A DNA stretch of 64,000 bases from contig JAADFF010000083.1 in assembly GCA_013153035.1 (NCBI GenBank), positions 1 through 64,000 of the forward strand, in the 5' to 3' direction. Each line of letters begins with the position of its first letter. Positions within the stretch are counted from its first letter, which is position 1. The notes under the pieces were generated by a model. The model was not told where the DNA came from. It saw only the letters and a program-made list of their open reading frames with translations, and made no database searches. Position numbers and translations under genes: made by a program. Positions 45,501 to 54,370 of the stretch are shown here, in pieces. The stretch comes from Dictyoglomota bacterium (GTDB taxonomy: Bacteria; Coprothermobacterota; Coprothermobacteria; Coprothermobacterales; JAADFF01).

Positions 45501-46109
45501 ATGCCAAGAAGAAAAACCAAAGGACTAACGCCCAAGCAGCGTGAAGTCCTCAAGTTTATACAAGATTACATACTAAAAAATGGTGTTGCACCAACATATA
45601 GAGAAATACTCGCATTTCTTGGAGCCAGTTCCATAGGGACAGTACAAAGATACATTCAGACACTAGAGGAAAAAGGCTACATTGAAAGAGATCCAGGCAA
45701 ACACCGCTATATGGAAATAAAAAAACCTCCAATCATGCTGGAAGGATCTGTTTCAGCCGGTACCGGTGTTATGGAAGAAATACGTAGTCCTCTCGACGTC
45801 ATCAGCATAATCAAAGATACGAGTCCTGACTTCGCCCTTAGGGTTAGAGGCAATTCAATGACAGCAGCAGGGATTAAACCAGGAGATTTTGTGTTTGCCA
45901 AAGAAATCCAAGGTAGCCCCATGTCTGGAGATATTGTTATAGCCTATAACCGAAAAGACGGTACATATCTTATAAAACGATATAAAGTTGTTGATGGTAT
46001 GCCCTACCTCGTATCTGAAAGTTTAGAAGAAGAATATCCGCCTATTCCAATAGATGACAACATTGATATTGTGGCCATTGCCACAGGTCTATTTAGAACA
46101 AGGCTATAA
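45501..46109 (+). CDS. lexA: LexA repressor
   Basis: A 202-residue SOS repressor. The N-terminal winged helix reads LTPKQREVLKFIQDYI and SSIGTVQRYIQTLEEKGYI. The self-cleavage bond is Ala86-Gly87 (SVSAGTGV); the catalytic pair is Ser119 (RGNSM) and Lys159 (YLIKR). Start at the ATG of 45501 behind AGGAGGG; an earlier in-frame ATG at 45453 precedes the promoter -10 and is excluded. It ends in a bidirectional terminator. Confidence 0.96.
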   Translation: MPRRKTKGLTPKQREVLKFIQDYILKNGVAPTYREILAFLGASSIGTVQRYIQTLEEKGYIERDPGKHRYMEIKKPPIMLEGSVSAGTGVMEEIRSPLDVISIIKDTSPDFALRVRGNSMTAAGIKPGDFVFAKEIQGSPMSGDIVIAYNRKDGTYLIKRYKVVDGMPYLVSESLEEEYPPIPIDDNIDIVAIATGLFRTRL

Positions 46110-46113
46110 AAAA

Positions 46114-46133
46114 GAGGGGCATTAACGCCCCTC
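46114..46133. terminator. Bidirectional terminator between lexA and the 206-aa unknown gene
   Basis: GAGGGGC/GCCCCTC stem around ATTAAC, flanked by AAAAAA on the left and TTTTT on the right. Confidence 0.85.
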
Positions 46134-46136
46134 TTT

Positions 46137-46757
46137 TTATCCGAGGATGTATGCTATAAGCTTTTTATTATCGCCTCTGTCAATAGAATAATTATCCCAA
46201 AAGACACATGTTCCACCAACAATGAGTTTTCCACCATCTATTTCTTTCTCGGCAAAAAATATTAGGTCTTTACCCTGATTGGATTTGCTTGTCTGCTTGC
46301 CAATAACAATAGGCTTGCCACCTTCAACGGTAGATGTGCATGCAAGTACAACCTCTCCACCATCTACCATGTCAGCTTTAATCATCAGGTTATCACCCTC
46401 ATCATTGTTAACATCATCGGTAACAATATCACCATTGTGCTTCATTCCAAACTGCTGAATAAGGGTGTTTATAGTATCGGCAATGCGATCTTCGTTCTTG
46501 TAATAACCGAAAACACCAACTTTTCCACCCTTAGCGAGAAACTTTCGCACAATATCAATATCCCTTTCTTCAAATGGAATCTCCGGATAATTGAATATAA
46601 GGGTATCATAGTCTCCCTCAAGTACCTTTTCAAGATTGTCTACTTCTTCTACTTCCTTACCAAGCTCTTCTTTGATAAACTTCTCCAACTTCCAGAAGTA
46701 ATAATGGTCGGAGATTATAAACTCCTGATGTGCTGTAGACCATGCAATTTTTCCCAT
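46137..46757 (-). CDS. Unknown protein, possible glutamine-amidotransferase-like (DUF4350/GldG-type) fold
   Basis: A 206-residue soluble protein. The pattern YDTLIFNYPEIPFEERDIDIVRKFLAKGGKVGVFGYY (a strand, then a helix, then GGKV strand) is like the domain of DUF4350/GldG and related proteins that resemble class I amidotransferases without catalytic residues. The C-terminal part (GGKLIVGGTCVFWDNYSID) supports this fold. The family call is by pattern only. It lies four bases after the Mrp-like ATPase gene and probably acts with it. AGGAGGGG seven bases before the ATG. Confidence 0.55.
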   Translation of the reverse strand: MGKIAWSTAHQEFIISDHYYFWKLEKFIKEELGKEVEEVDNLEKVLEGDYDTLIFNYPEIPFEERDIDIVRKFLAKGGKVGVFGYYKNEDRIADTINTLIQQFGMKHNGDIVTDDVNNDEGDNLMIKADMVDGGEVVLACTSTVEGGKPIVIGKQTSKSNQGKDLIFFAEKEIDGGKLIVGGTCVFWDNYSIDRGDNKKLIAYILG

Positions 46758-46761
46758 AACC

Positions 46762-47553
46762 TTACCCCTCCTTTTCTACAGCGTTATACATATTTTCGAA
46801 TACCTCCGTTATCTCAGGCATCTCATCAAGAACCTTATATAGGATACCACGATCGGCATACTCGGAAAACTTGGAGTCGATGGGAAGCCTACCCATAAAC
46901 GGTATATTCCACTGGCTACAAACCTCTTCTGTCTTGCCTTTTCCAAATGGATACACAATATCACCGTTTGGACACTTATAGTAACCATAATTTTCTACGA
47001 CACCCAATACCTTTTTATTCAGCATCTTAGCCATATTCATGGTCTTTGCAACAATAGTCTTAACAAGATCCTGGGGAGAGGTAACAAGGAAAAATCCTGT
47101 CACAGGTATCTTCTGCATCAAAGATAGTGGAATATCAGATGTGCCTGGTGGCAGGTCTACAACAAGCCACTGTACATCATCCCACAGAGTGTCTTCAAAA
47201 AACTGTGTAAGGGCTTTATTCATAATGGGAGCTCTCCAAATAACAGGCTTCTCAGGATCATCAAGAAGCAACGAAAGGGTCATAACCTTAACCCCAGATT
47301 CGGAATCTTTGGGAACAAGCTTATTGCCATCAGCAACTTCGATAGGTGGCTCAACATGAAATATCTTACCCTGTGAAGAACCTGTAAAGTCTACATCTAC
47401 CATACCTGTAGGAATACCTTTAATTCTCTGGAGATACATGGCAAAGAGTGCAGAAACAGTAGATTTACCTACTCCTCCCTTACCACTCATAACACCAACA
47501 ATTTTTTTTCCTTTAAATAAGGCATCATTACCTATCTTAAAATTTAACTCCAT
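46762..47553 (-). CDS. Mrp/NBP35-family P-loop ATPase, atypical
   Basis: A 263-residue SIMIBI ATPase: deviant Walker A SGKGGVGKST (23-32), GMVDVDFTGSSQGKIFHV, WLVVDLPPGTSDIPLSLMQ, and VVENYGYYKCPNG. Typical Mrp carriers have CPxC here to bridge a [4Fe-4S] cluster between subunits; this protein has Cys194 but glycine in place of the second Cys. Iron-sulphur carrier function is therefore doubtful. The start at 47553 follows GGGAGGTG by six bases. It is paired with the 206-aa unknown downstream and preceded by an M50 protease gene. Confidence 0.85.
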   Translation of the reverse strand: MELNFKIGNDALFKGKKIVGVMSGKGGVGKSTVSALFAMYLQRIKGIPTGMVDVDFTGSSQGKIFHVEPPIEVADGNKLVPKDSESGVKVMTLSLLLDDPEKPVIWRAPIMNKALTQFFEDTLWDDVQWLVVDLPPGTSDIPLSLMQKIPVTGFFLVTSPQDLVKTIVAKTMNMAKMLNKKVLGVVENYGYYKCPNGDIVYPFGKGKTEEVCSQWNIPFMGRLPIDSKFSEYADRGILYKVLDEMPEITEVFENMYNAVEKEG

Positions 47554-47575
47554 AAACTCCACCTCCCAGCGGTTA

Positions 47576-48196
47576 TTAATAAAATAATTTCACCATCAGA
47601 TTCCATAGTGGCGATACGACGATCTCCACCCACTTATTGAGAACAGATGGAAACAAAAAGATAATTAGCATAAGGAACATAGAACCATACATCTCTATCA
47701 TATGATTGGCAAATAAATCTTCTGGATTTTCGAATGCCAATGAAGCAAATATTCTATATCCATCCAAGGGTGGTAAGAAAAATAGATTAAATGCTGCAAG
47801 AAATAAATTAATCATAGAAACCTGCAAAAAGATGTTAGCCCAAAATGGCGAAAATGTAAAAATCTTCACAAGGAAGAAAAATATAAAAGACAATATGATA
47901 TTGGCTACAGGTCCAGCCAGAGCAACAAGTATGATACTAATACGCCTTGGCTCTTTTAAACCATACATATTGATAGGTACAGGTTTCATCCACCCAATCT
48001 TTCTTGTAAGAAGCAGAACAAGTAAACCAATGGGATCAATATGATTAATAGGATTTAGGGTTAATCTACCTGCCAATTTAGGCGTCATATCACCTCTAAG
48101 ATACGCTACATAGGCATGAGCAAACTCATGAAACGACAATGACATGATAAGAAAGCCTATGATGATAGCATAATTTAGTATCGTCATAGCATCCAT
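47576..48196 (-). CDS. Site-2 protease family protein (M50 metalloprotease)
   Basis: A 206-residue membrane protease. HEFAH (23-27) gives the zinc-binding HExxH, and FFLPPLDGYRIF (139-150) supplies the LDG aspartate. About five to six hydrophobic segments surround these motifs. It is the short form (no PDZ or CBS domain) common in Bacillota. Substrate unknown. It is two bases from the cca stop. Confidence 0.9.
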   Translation of the reverse strand: MDAMTILNYAIIIGFLIMSLSFHEFAHAYVAYLRGDMTPKLAGRLTLNPINHIDPIGLLVLLLTRKIGWMKPVPINMYGLKEPRRISIILVALAGPVANIILSFIFFFLVKIFTFSPFWANIFLQVSMINLFLAAFNLFFLPPLDGYRIFASLAFENPEDLFANHMIEMYGSMFLMLIIFLFPSVLNKWVEIVVSPLWNLMVKLFY

Positions 48197-48197
48197 G

Positions 48198-49319
48198 CTA
48201 TATCCCCTCCCTTTTCAAACACTCTACAAATTCATCGGTCTCTTTGCACTTTTCAAATATTTTTCTTTCTTTTCTTGTTATCCCGAGCACACTATAACCA
48301 GCACTTATTTCCTGCTTGTCATATACCAGCATAAGCACCATCTTCAGTAATTCGTAAGAATCAATGTAGTTAATATACCTTAAAATTGTATCATACATCT
48401 TTCCTGTCAGGTTCTTTAAAACATTCCATTGACTATCAATTTCCAAAAAACGCTTTATGCCAACAGTATCTACAAGATTCTCCAACTCCCTAAAATATCG
48501 TCTAGAAACAATAAACGTCGTCTGACTCTTTAGTGCCTCCATAGAGTGCCATCGGGTATATTCGTCAAATGATAAGCCCATTTTTTCACTGTAACGAAGT
48601 CCTCTAAGCACACGGGAGGGATCTTCGTACGGGGCATACAAACGAATATAACGTAAAATTGAGTGTTCGAGGTCATTCAGTCCACGAAATGCATCTATTA
48701 ATCCTTCGTAAGGATAGATAAGATATGAAATAGCTCCAATAGTAAAATCCCGCCTTTCTAAATCAGCGGAAACAGAGGCAGGAACAACAACTGGCATCTT
48801 ACCGGGTGATGGATAATAATCATAGCGACTAAACGTAAAATCAAATTTATATTCATTTAGAGCAAGCTTAACTCCCAAGGGAAACTTCTGCAAATTGTGG
48901 TGGGTTTCCAATATGTAAACGAAGTGTTGAAAATCCCCATAAATAGAAATATCAATATCATAAGTAGCATTACCTATAATGGTATCTCTTACATAGCCTC
49001 CTACAATATAGACATATCCCTTAAACCCATGTGCCTCTAGAAGATTGATAATATATTTAACCTCATATGGCATAGGTAAATGCATAGCTTGTACGGAAGG
49101 CATACTCTTTAGAACAATGCGATTAGTATCAACTCTTACCGTAGAGTACCATGAAGGATAAGGAAATATTCCTGCTTTCTGAAAACCAATAATCTTCTGT
49201 CTAACAAGATCCCTATATACTGCAAGCCCATCTATATCTAAAAAAGCCCCTACCCCGCAAGGGGCAAGGGCTTTCAAAGCCATTTCTGTACTTGTATTCC
49301 TACCAATCCATACAATCAT
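48198..49319 (-). CDS. CCA tRNA nucleotidyltransferase / poly(A) polymerase family
   Basis: The core is clear: IVGGYVRD (105-112), the metal-binding DIDI (121-124), ADLERRDFTIGAISY, and EDPSRVLRGLRYSEKMG. It should add or repair tRNA CCA ends; but all seven tRNA genes here encode CCA, so repair (or A-addition only) may be its main job. The frame begins at an ATG that overlaps the deoA stop (ATGA), but has no Shine-Dalgarno. Residues 1-75 are not part of the known domain and their codons include a terminator-like hairpin. True starts at Met73 (49103) or Met79 (49085) are possible. The C-terminus is short, with no HD domain. Confidence 0.85.
   Translation of the reverse strand: MIVWIGRNTSTEMALKALAPCGVGAFLDIDGLAVYRDLVRQKIIGFQKAGIFPYPSWYSTVRVDTNRIVLKSMPSVQAMHLPMPYEVKYIINLLEAHGFKGYVYIVGGYVRDTIIGNATYDIDISIYGDFQHFVYILETHHNLQKFPLGVKLALNEYKFDFTFSRYDYYPSPGKMPVVVPASVSADLERRDFTIGAISYLIYPYEGLIDAFRGLNDLEHSILRYIRLYAPYEDPSRVLRGLRYSEKMGLSFDEYTRWHSMEALKSQTTFIVSRRYFRELENLVDTVGIKRFLEIDSQWNVLKNLTGKMYDTILRYINYIDSYELLKMVLMLVYDKQEISAGYSVLGITRKERKIFEKCKETDEFVECLKREGI
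49243..49274 (-). terminator. Terminator-like hairpin within the 5' end of the cca frame
   Basis: On the minus strand: AAAGCCC, TTG, CCCC, loop TTGC, GGGG, TAG, GGGCTTT followed by TTTA. It begins about 40 bases past the deoA stop and has all parts of an intrinsic terminator, yet lies within the apparent N-terminal codons of cca. Confidence 0.7.
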
Positions 49320-50623
49320 TCTATATGTTCGTATATAACTGGTGGCTTCTGGACAGGTGTATCGACAATTTCATAAACACCTTCCAGTCTCTTCAGTGCA
49401 TCTTCTAATTTTTTCTCATCGGTGTAATGTATGCGCATGAGAACATCACCTTTAACAACCTTGTCTCCAATCTTTCCATCAACATAGATACCAACACTAT
49501 GATCAATAGGATCACTTTTCTTAACTCGACCACCGCCAAGGTCAACCACAGCCATGCCTACTTTGTAGGCATCTACACCGGCTATATACCCATCTCTATC
49601 AGCTTTATACTCATAAACATTCTCTGCCCTCTTCATAACAGCCCAGGGATCTTCTATAACCTTTCTATCTCCACCCTGTGCTTCTATCATGGCTCCAAAT
49701 ATTTCAAGGGCTTTTCCACTACGTATAACTTCCCATACTTTTCCTTCGGCTTCTTCATAAGAAGATGCATGTCCTAAGTGATGCATGGTAGATGCGGCTA
49801 GCCCAACACAAAGGGCCGTAAAATCCTCTGGCCCATGACCCTTCAGTGTATCTATAGCCTCTGCTACTTCTATACTGTTGCCAACAGCAACCCCAAGAGG
49901 CTGATCCATATTGGTGAGATGAGCTATAGTGTCCCTACCAAGAGCCTTACCCAGTTCAACCATGGTCTTGGCCAGCTCTCTGGCATCATCAAGGGTCTTC
50001 ATAAATGCCCCTTTCCCTACTTTGACATCAAGGGATACAAGGTCTGTACCGACAGCCAGCTTCTTACTCATAATACTACTGGCAATGAGCGGAATACTAT
50101 CCACAGTAGCGGTAACATCACGAAGAGCATATAACTTACCATCAGCAGGCACTAGATTGGCAGTTTGGCCAACCACAGCTATGCCAACCCTGCGCACAAT
50201 ATCTTTAAATTGTTCCATAGGAAGATATACATTTAGGCCCGGAATAGATTCCAGTTTGTCAAGGGTGCCACCTGTATGGCCAAGTCCTCTGCCGCTCATC
50301 TTAGCAACCTTATAACCCAATGCCGCCAATATAGGACCAACAACAAACGTTGTTTTATCACCAACACCACCACTGGAATGCTTATCTACCTTAATACCTT
50401 CAATATCTGACAAATCTACAAGCTCACCAGAATGCATCATGACATATGTCAAATCAGCTGTTTCCTGATAAGTCATACCATTAAACCATACTGCCATGAG
50501 CCATGCCGAAACCTGATAATCGGGAATTTCACCAGACACGTATCCATTAATAAACCACTGTATTTCTTCCCTTGTATGGGCACCACCATACTTTTTCTTT
50601 GCTATAAAATCCTGAGGTAGCAT
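49316..50623 (-). CDS. Pyrimidine-nucleoside (thymidine) phosphorylase
   Basis: A 435-residue nucleoside phosphorylase: QDFIAKKKYGGAHTREEIQWFINGY, the signature KMSGRGLGHTGGTLDKLESIPG, KHSSGGVGDKTTFVVGP and DVKVGKGAFMKT. It splits pyrimidine (deoxy)nucleosides to base and pentose-1-phosphate. With pnp and deoB upstream it forms a nucleoside catabolism operon; DeoA versus Pdp specificity cannot be decided. Start shares one base with the pnp stop. Confidence 0.94.
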   Translation of the reverse strand: MLPQDFIAKKKYGGAHTREEIQWFINGYVSGEIPDYQVSAWLMAVWFNGMTYQETADLTYVMMHSGELVDLSDIEGIKVDKHSSGGVGDKTTFVVGPILAALGYKVAKMSGRGLGHTGGTLDKLESIPGLNVYLPMEQFKDIVRRVGIAVVGQTANLVPADGKLYALRDVTATVDSIPLIASSIMSKKLAVGTDLVSLDVKVGKGAFMKTLDDARELAKTMVELGKALGRDTIAHLTNMDQPLGVAVGNSIEVAEAIDTLKGHGPEDFTALCVGLAASTMHHLGHASSYEEAEGKVWEVIRSGKALEIFGAMIEAQGGDRKVIEDPWAVMKRAENVYEYKADRDGYIAGVDAYKVGMAVVDLGGGRVKKSDPIDHSVGIYVDGKIGDKVVKGDVLMRIHYTDEKKLEDALKRLEGVYEIVDTPVQKPPVIYEHIE

Positions 50624-51465
50624 TACAGGTCTACCTCCTTAATAACTTTTTCTACAATTTTCACCAGTTTATCACCAGCCTCAGATGCTACTTTAAGTAC
50701 TTCTTCATGAGTCAGTTCATTGATAAAACCTGGAATGGCGATATCGGTGATAACAGAAAACCCAAGCACAGGAATTTTCATGTGAGCAGCAACAATAGCC
50801 TCAGGAACAGTACTCATACCAACAGCATCTGCTCCCCAACCACGAAGAAGTTTCAATTCTGCCTTTGTCTCATATGTGGGACCGGTAACAGCAACATATA
50901 CACCTTTTTCCAGTCTGATGCCCATCTCATCGGCTATTCTCATAGCAAGCTTCCAAAACTTTTCAGGATACACATGGTTGACATCGGGGAATCTTACCCC
51001 CCACTCCTCAATGTTGGGTCCAATAAGAGGATTAGGCATAAGGAAGCTAATGTGATCCTCAATAATCATAATATCACCAGTACGGAATGTGGGATTCATA
51101 CCACCGGCTGCATTGGTTACAACAAGAAGTTTAATACCAAGCAACCCAAATACTCTTACTGGGAATGTAACAACTTCCATGGGATATCCTTCGTAATAGT
51201 GAAAACGCCCCGAAAGCATAACAACCTTTTTGTCACCTATCTTACCAATAACAAGCTTACCACTATGACCTTTAACTGTTGAACGGGGGAAATTGGGAAT
51301 CTCCTCATATGGAATTTCAACGGGATTTTCGACAGCCTCTACCAGTCCACCAAGACCCGAACCCAGTATAACACCAATATCAAATGAATCAAATCCGGAT
51401 TTCTCCTTAATGTAAGATGCAGCCTGCTCTACCTTTTCTTTGTACTCCTTTACATCTGTTATCAC
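50623..51465 (-). CDS. Purine-nucleoside phosphorylase (PNP-I, trimeric type)
   Basis: A 280-residue enzyme: GVILGSGLGGLVEAVE, SGRFHYYEGYPM, VTNAAGGMNPTFRTGDIMIIEDHI, and VAVTGPTYETKAELKLLRGWGADAVGMSTVPEAI are those of the trimeric (PunA/DeoD2) class. It releases purine bases from nucleosides. GTG start with GGAGGTGA six bases upstream. Confidence 0.95.
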   Translation of the reverse strand: MITDVKEYKEKVEQAASYIKEKSGFDSFDIGVILGSGLGGLVEAVENPVEIPYEEIPNFPRSTVKGHSGKLVIGKIGDKKVVMLSGRFHYYEGYPMEVVTFPVRVFGLLGIKLLVVTNAAGGMNPTFRTGDIMIIEDHISFLMPNPLIGPNIEEWGVRFPDVNHVYPEKFWKLAMRIADEMGIRLEKGVYVAVTGPTYETKAELKLLRGWGADAVGMSTVPEAIVAAHMKIPVLGFSVITDIAIPGFINELTHEEVLKVASEAGDKLVKIVEKVIKEVDL

Positions 51466-51483
51466 TGCGGTTCACCTCCTACA

Positions 51484-52656
51484 TTATTTTTCAAATATTT
51501 CTTTGATAACTTCTCCATATTTCATAGGGCCAACGCCAAAGTTTTTCGCTATGGTTTGCCCCAAGTCAGCATAGGTTTTTCTAACACCAACATATATAGG
51601 CCTCTCATAAACAGGAGAATACGCAATTATAGGTACATATTCTCGAGTATGATCTGTATGAACCATATGTGTAGGATCGCAACCATGGTCAGCGGTAATA
51701 ACAAGGAGATCATCCTTATCCAGATGTGGAAGCAACTCCTTCAAATACTGATCAAACTCCATAATAGCCTGATAATAACCATCTCTGTTTCTTCTGTGCC
51801 CATACAGAGTATCAAAATCCACAAGGTTTGTAAACAATAGACCCTTCCAATCCTTCTTTTTTACAAACTCTATAGTAATTTCCATGCCCTCCGCATTACT
51901 ATGGGTATGGGTTTCATATGTAAGCCCTCGATGGGCAAAGATATCACCAATCTTACCTATACCAATGACATCATAGCCTGCTGCCTTTAAATAATCCAGG
52001 ACTGTATCACCAAGGGGTGGTAATGAAAAATCTCTACGGTTAGCAGTCCTCTTAAACTCTCCTTTTTTCTTTCCAATAAATGGCCTTGCAATAACCCTGG
52101 CCACTGCATGCTCACCTTGAAGTATTTCCCTAGCAACTTCACATATCTTGTACAATTCTTCTGGTGGAATTAGTTCTTCATGGGCTGCAATCTGGAAGAC
52201 AGAATCGGCAGATGTGTATACAATAGGATAACCTGTCTCCAAATGAAGTTCTCCAAGCTCATCAAGAATAACAGTACCTGACGCCGGTCTATTACCAAGC
52301 ACTTTTCTGCCTATGCGTTTTTCAAACTCCTCAATAATCTCCTTGGGAAAACCATTGGGATAAGTAGGGAATGGCTTCTGAAGAACGAGCCCCATCATCT
52401 CCCAGTGACCGGTTGTTGTATCTTTACCAGGAGACATTTCAGCCATTTTACCGTAGCGAGTATTCATTGTAGGCTCCCAACCCCACAGAAGATAACCTAG
52501 CCCCATAGATATATATGTCTCAGGAAGTTTATCTCTCCCTTCAAGAACATGAAGCATGGTATTGGTGCCTACATCGTTAAACTTATATGCATCGGGCAAT
52601 TCTCCAACACCACCACTATCTATAACAATTACAGTTATTCGCTTGAAGTTCAGCAT
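51484..52656 (-). CDS. deoB: Phosphopentomutase
   Basis: A 390-residue alkaline-phosphatase-fold enzyme turning (deoxy)ribose-1-phosphate into the 5-phosphate. [15 protein letters not shown] (metal Asp), [13 protein letters not shown] (phosphothreonine), and [24 protein letters not shown] (second metal site). The ATG at 52656 follows AGGAGGTG. First of the three nucleoside genes. Confidence 0.97.
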   Translation of the reverse strand: MLNFKRITVIVIDSGGVGELPDAYKFNDVGTNTMLHVLEGRDKLPETYISMGLGYLLWGWEPTMNTRYGKMAEMSPGKDTTTGHWEMMGLVLQKPFPTYPNGFPKEIIEEFEKRIGRKVLGNRPASGTVILDELGELHLETGYPIVYTSADSVFQIAAHEELIPPEELYKICEVAREILQGEHAVARVIARPFIGKKKGEFKRTANRRDFSLPPLGDTVLDYLKAAGYDVIGIGKIGDIFAHRGLTYETHTHSNAEGMEITIEFVKKKDWKGLLFTNLVDFDTLYGHRRNRDGYYQAIMEFDQYLKELLPHLDKDDLLVITADHGCDPTHMVHTDHTREYVPIIAYSPVYERPIYVGVRKTYADLGQTIAKNFGVGPMKYGEVIKEIFEK

Positions 52657-52675
52657 GATTAACACCTCCTATAAT

Positions 52676-53173
52676 TCAGTATATCACCATGAGGGCTGAT
52701 ACAAGTGTTTTACTATCATGAAACTCCAGTCGCTTGCATTTTTCTATAAACTCTTTAATAGGCATGAAAATCACTTCTGATATAGTTTCCCCTTCATCCA
52801 GGTCTTGTCCAATATAGTTCTCTGTATTCACTTCGACCTTCACAAAATGAAGAACTTCATTTGCATAACCAACAGTAGGATACATATATCCCAAATATTC
52901 CTCTGTTCCCTCAACATGTGTGTACCCCGTCTCCTCCCTCAGCTCTCGTAGTGCCGTCTGCAAAGGATCTTCGCCAGGATCAATAAGTCCAGCAGGTATC
53001 TCCACAGTCCATCTACCTACAGCAGGACGATACTGTTTGACAAGAACAATATTGCCCTTTCCATCAAGGGCAATAATACCAACAGCTTCCGGTCTTTTTA
53101 CAACCTCATAGTGACCATCGACTAGAAAAATCTGTAGGAAACGACCGCTCCACAGGAGCTGTTCCTCTTTCAT
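52676..53173 (-). CDS. NUDIX hydrolase, ADP-ribose pyrophosphatase-like
   Basis: A 165-residue protein with the Nudix box GEDPLQTALRELREETGYT preceded by VEIPAGLIDP, the pattern of ADP-ribose pyrophosphatases (NudF). It probably yields ribose-5-phosphate and AMP, feeding the same pool as deoB next door. It is ten bases before deoB. Confidence 0.9.
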   Translation of the reverse strand: MKEEQLLWSGRFLQIFLVDGHYEVVKRPEAVGIIALDGKGNIVLVKQYRPAVGRWTVEIPAGLIDPGEDPLQTALRELREETGYTHVEGTEEYLGYMYPTVGYANEVLHFVKVEVNTENYIGQDLDEGETISEVIFMPIKEFIEKCKRLEFHDSKTLVSALMVIY

Positions 53174-53176
53174 GTA

Positions 53177-53719
53177 CTATTCATCTCCTTTTTCCATAAG
53201 ATATGGTACAGCATGCAGGAAATAAGTATATCCAGAATAGATAGCAATGGCGGCAGTAAGATAAACTAATACATATATAAACCACTTTACAGGTATATAA
53301 GGGGATAGATATACAGTAGAGACAAGTATTGTCTGAAGTAAGGTTTTTATTTTACCCCATTTGTTGGCAGGAACCACAACACCTTTAGAAGCTAAAAACA
53401 TCCGAACTCCACCTACAAGAATATCCCTAAGTATGATAATAGCAACAAACCAAAGGGGCAATTCTCTTGCCCAAAGAAAGATAAGTAAAATAGCATTTAT
53501 TAGAAGCTTGTCGGTAATTTGATCCATAAACTTGCCTAGGTTAGTAATCATCTTATATTTACGAGCAACCATACCATCGAACATGTCTGTTAACATGGCA
53601 AACCAAAATAAAATCAGAGCTAACCAATAATACTCTCTGTGCATAGACAACGGGAACAGGGGAATTATCATCAGTAATCTAATTAATGTTAGTATATTAG
53701 CCGCATTTAGTATCTTCAT
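53177..53719 (-). CDS. pgsA: CDP-diacylglycerol--glycerol-3-phosphate 3-phosphatidyltransferase
   Basis: A 180-residue membrane enzyme for phosphatidylglycerol synthesis. The full CDP-alcohol phosphotransferase motif is present: D-G-(2)-A-R-(8)-G-(3)-D-(3)-D in FDGMVARKYKMITNLGKFMD and following. Start at the ATG of 53719, four bases after GGAGAGTGA. It lies just after the oxidoreductase terminator and heads the pgsA-nudix-deoB run. Confidence 0.95.
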   Translation of the reverse strand: MKILNAANILTLIRLLMIIPLFPLSMHREYYWLALILFWFAMLTDMFDGMVARKYKMITNLGKFMDQITDKLLINAILLIFLWARELPLWFVAIIILRDILVGGVRMFLASKGVVVPANKWGKIKTLLQTILVSTVYLSPYIPVKWFIYVLVYLTAAIAIYSGYTYFLHAVPYLMEKGDE

Positions 53720-53767
53720 AAGCTCACTCTCCACATATTACTTTTATAGTATTCTACAATGAAAAAA

Positions 53768-53784
53768 GGGGGCCATGAGCCCCC
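53768..53784 (-). terminator. Intrinsic terminator after the 2-oxoacid oxidoreductase operon
   Basis: GGGGG/CCCCC stem with a seven-base loop, followed on the minus strand by TTTTTTC. Confidence 0.85.
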
Positions 53785-53815
53785 TCACGTATACACTACT
53801 TTTTTAATTAATTTA

Positions 53816-54367
53816 TTATTTTGCCTGCTCTTTAGCAAGCTCAAAGCCTTTACGTAACGCCTGCTCGTTAAGATCGGCAAGTTCTGGTTTTTTCTTTCCA
53901 AGCTTTTCTCTCATGGCAGCAATAACATCATCAAGAGATACAACATCCTGCAAGAAATATGTCAAGGCACCAAGGAGAATCATATTGGTAGCCTTAACAC
54001 TACCCATCTCTTCGGCAAGTTCCGTAGCAGCAATACCGATATAGGTTAAGTCATCTCTCTTAGGTTTCTCGGTAATCATAGAAGTATTGTATATGAAGAT
54101 ACCTCCCTTTCGGGCCATAGGCTCAAACTTCTGGAAAGAAGGATTGTTGAAGATAACGCAATAAGTGGGTTCGTGGGTAAGAGGAGATGCAATTGGCTCA
54201 TCAGATATCATAACAGTACAATTTGCGGTACCACCTCTCTGTTCGGGACCATAGGAAGGAAGCCAAGTTGTATAGTATCCCTTTTCCATGGCCGCCTTAG
54301 ACAAAATCTGGCCGGCAACCATTACACCCTGTCCACCAAATCCGGCAAAGATAACATCCTTTAGCAT
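53816..54367 (-). CDS. 2-oxoacid:ferredoxin oxidoreductase, gamma subunit
   Basis: A 183-residue subunit: FAGFGGQGVMVAGQILSKAA, YTTWLPSYGPEQRGGTANCTV. This domain closes the catalytic complex that turns 2-oxoacids into acyl-CoA and CO2 while reducing ferredoxin. It is last of the four subunit genes (delta, alpha, beta, gamma), three bases after beta. Confidence 0.94.
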   Translation of the reverse strand: MLKDVIFAGFGGQGVMVAGQILSKAAMEKGYYTTWLPSYGPEQRGGTANCTVMISDEPIASPLTHEPTYCVIFNNPSFQKFEPMARKGGIFIYNTSMITEKPKRDDLTYIGIAATELAEEMGSVKATNMILLGALTYFLQDVVSLDDVIAAMREKLGKKKPELADLNEQALRKGFELAKEQAK

Positions 54368-54370
54368 GGC

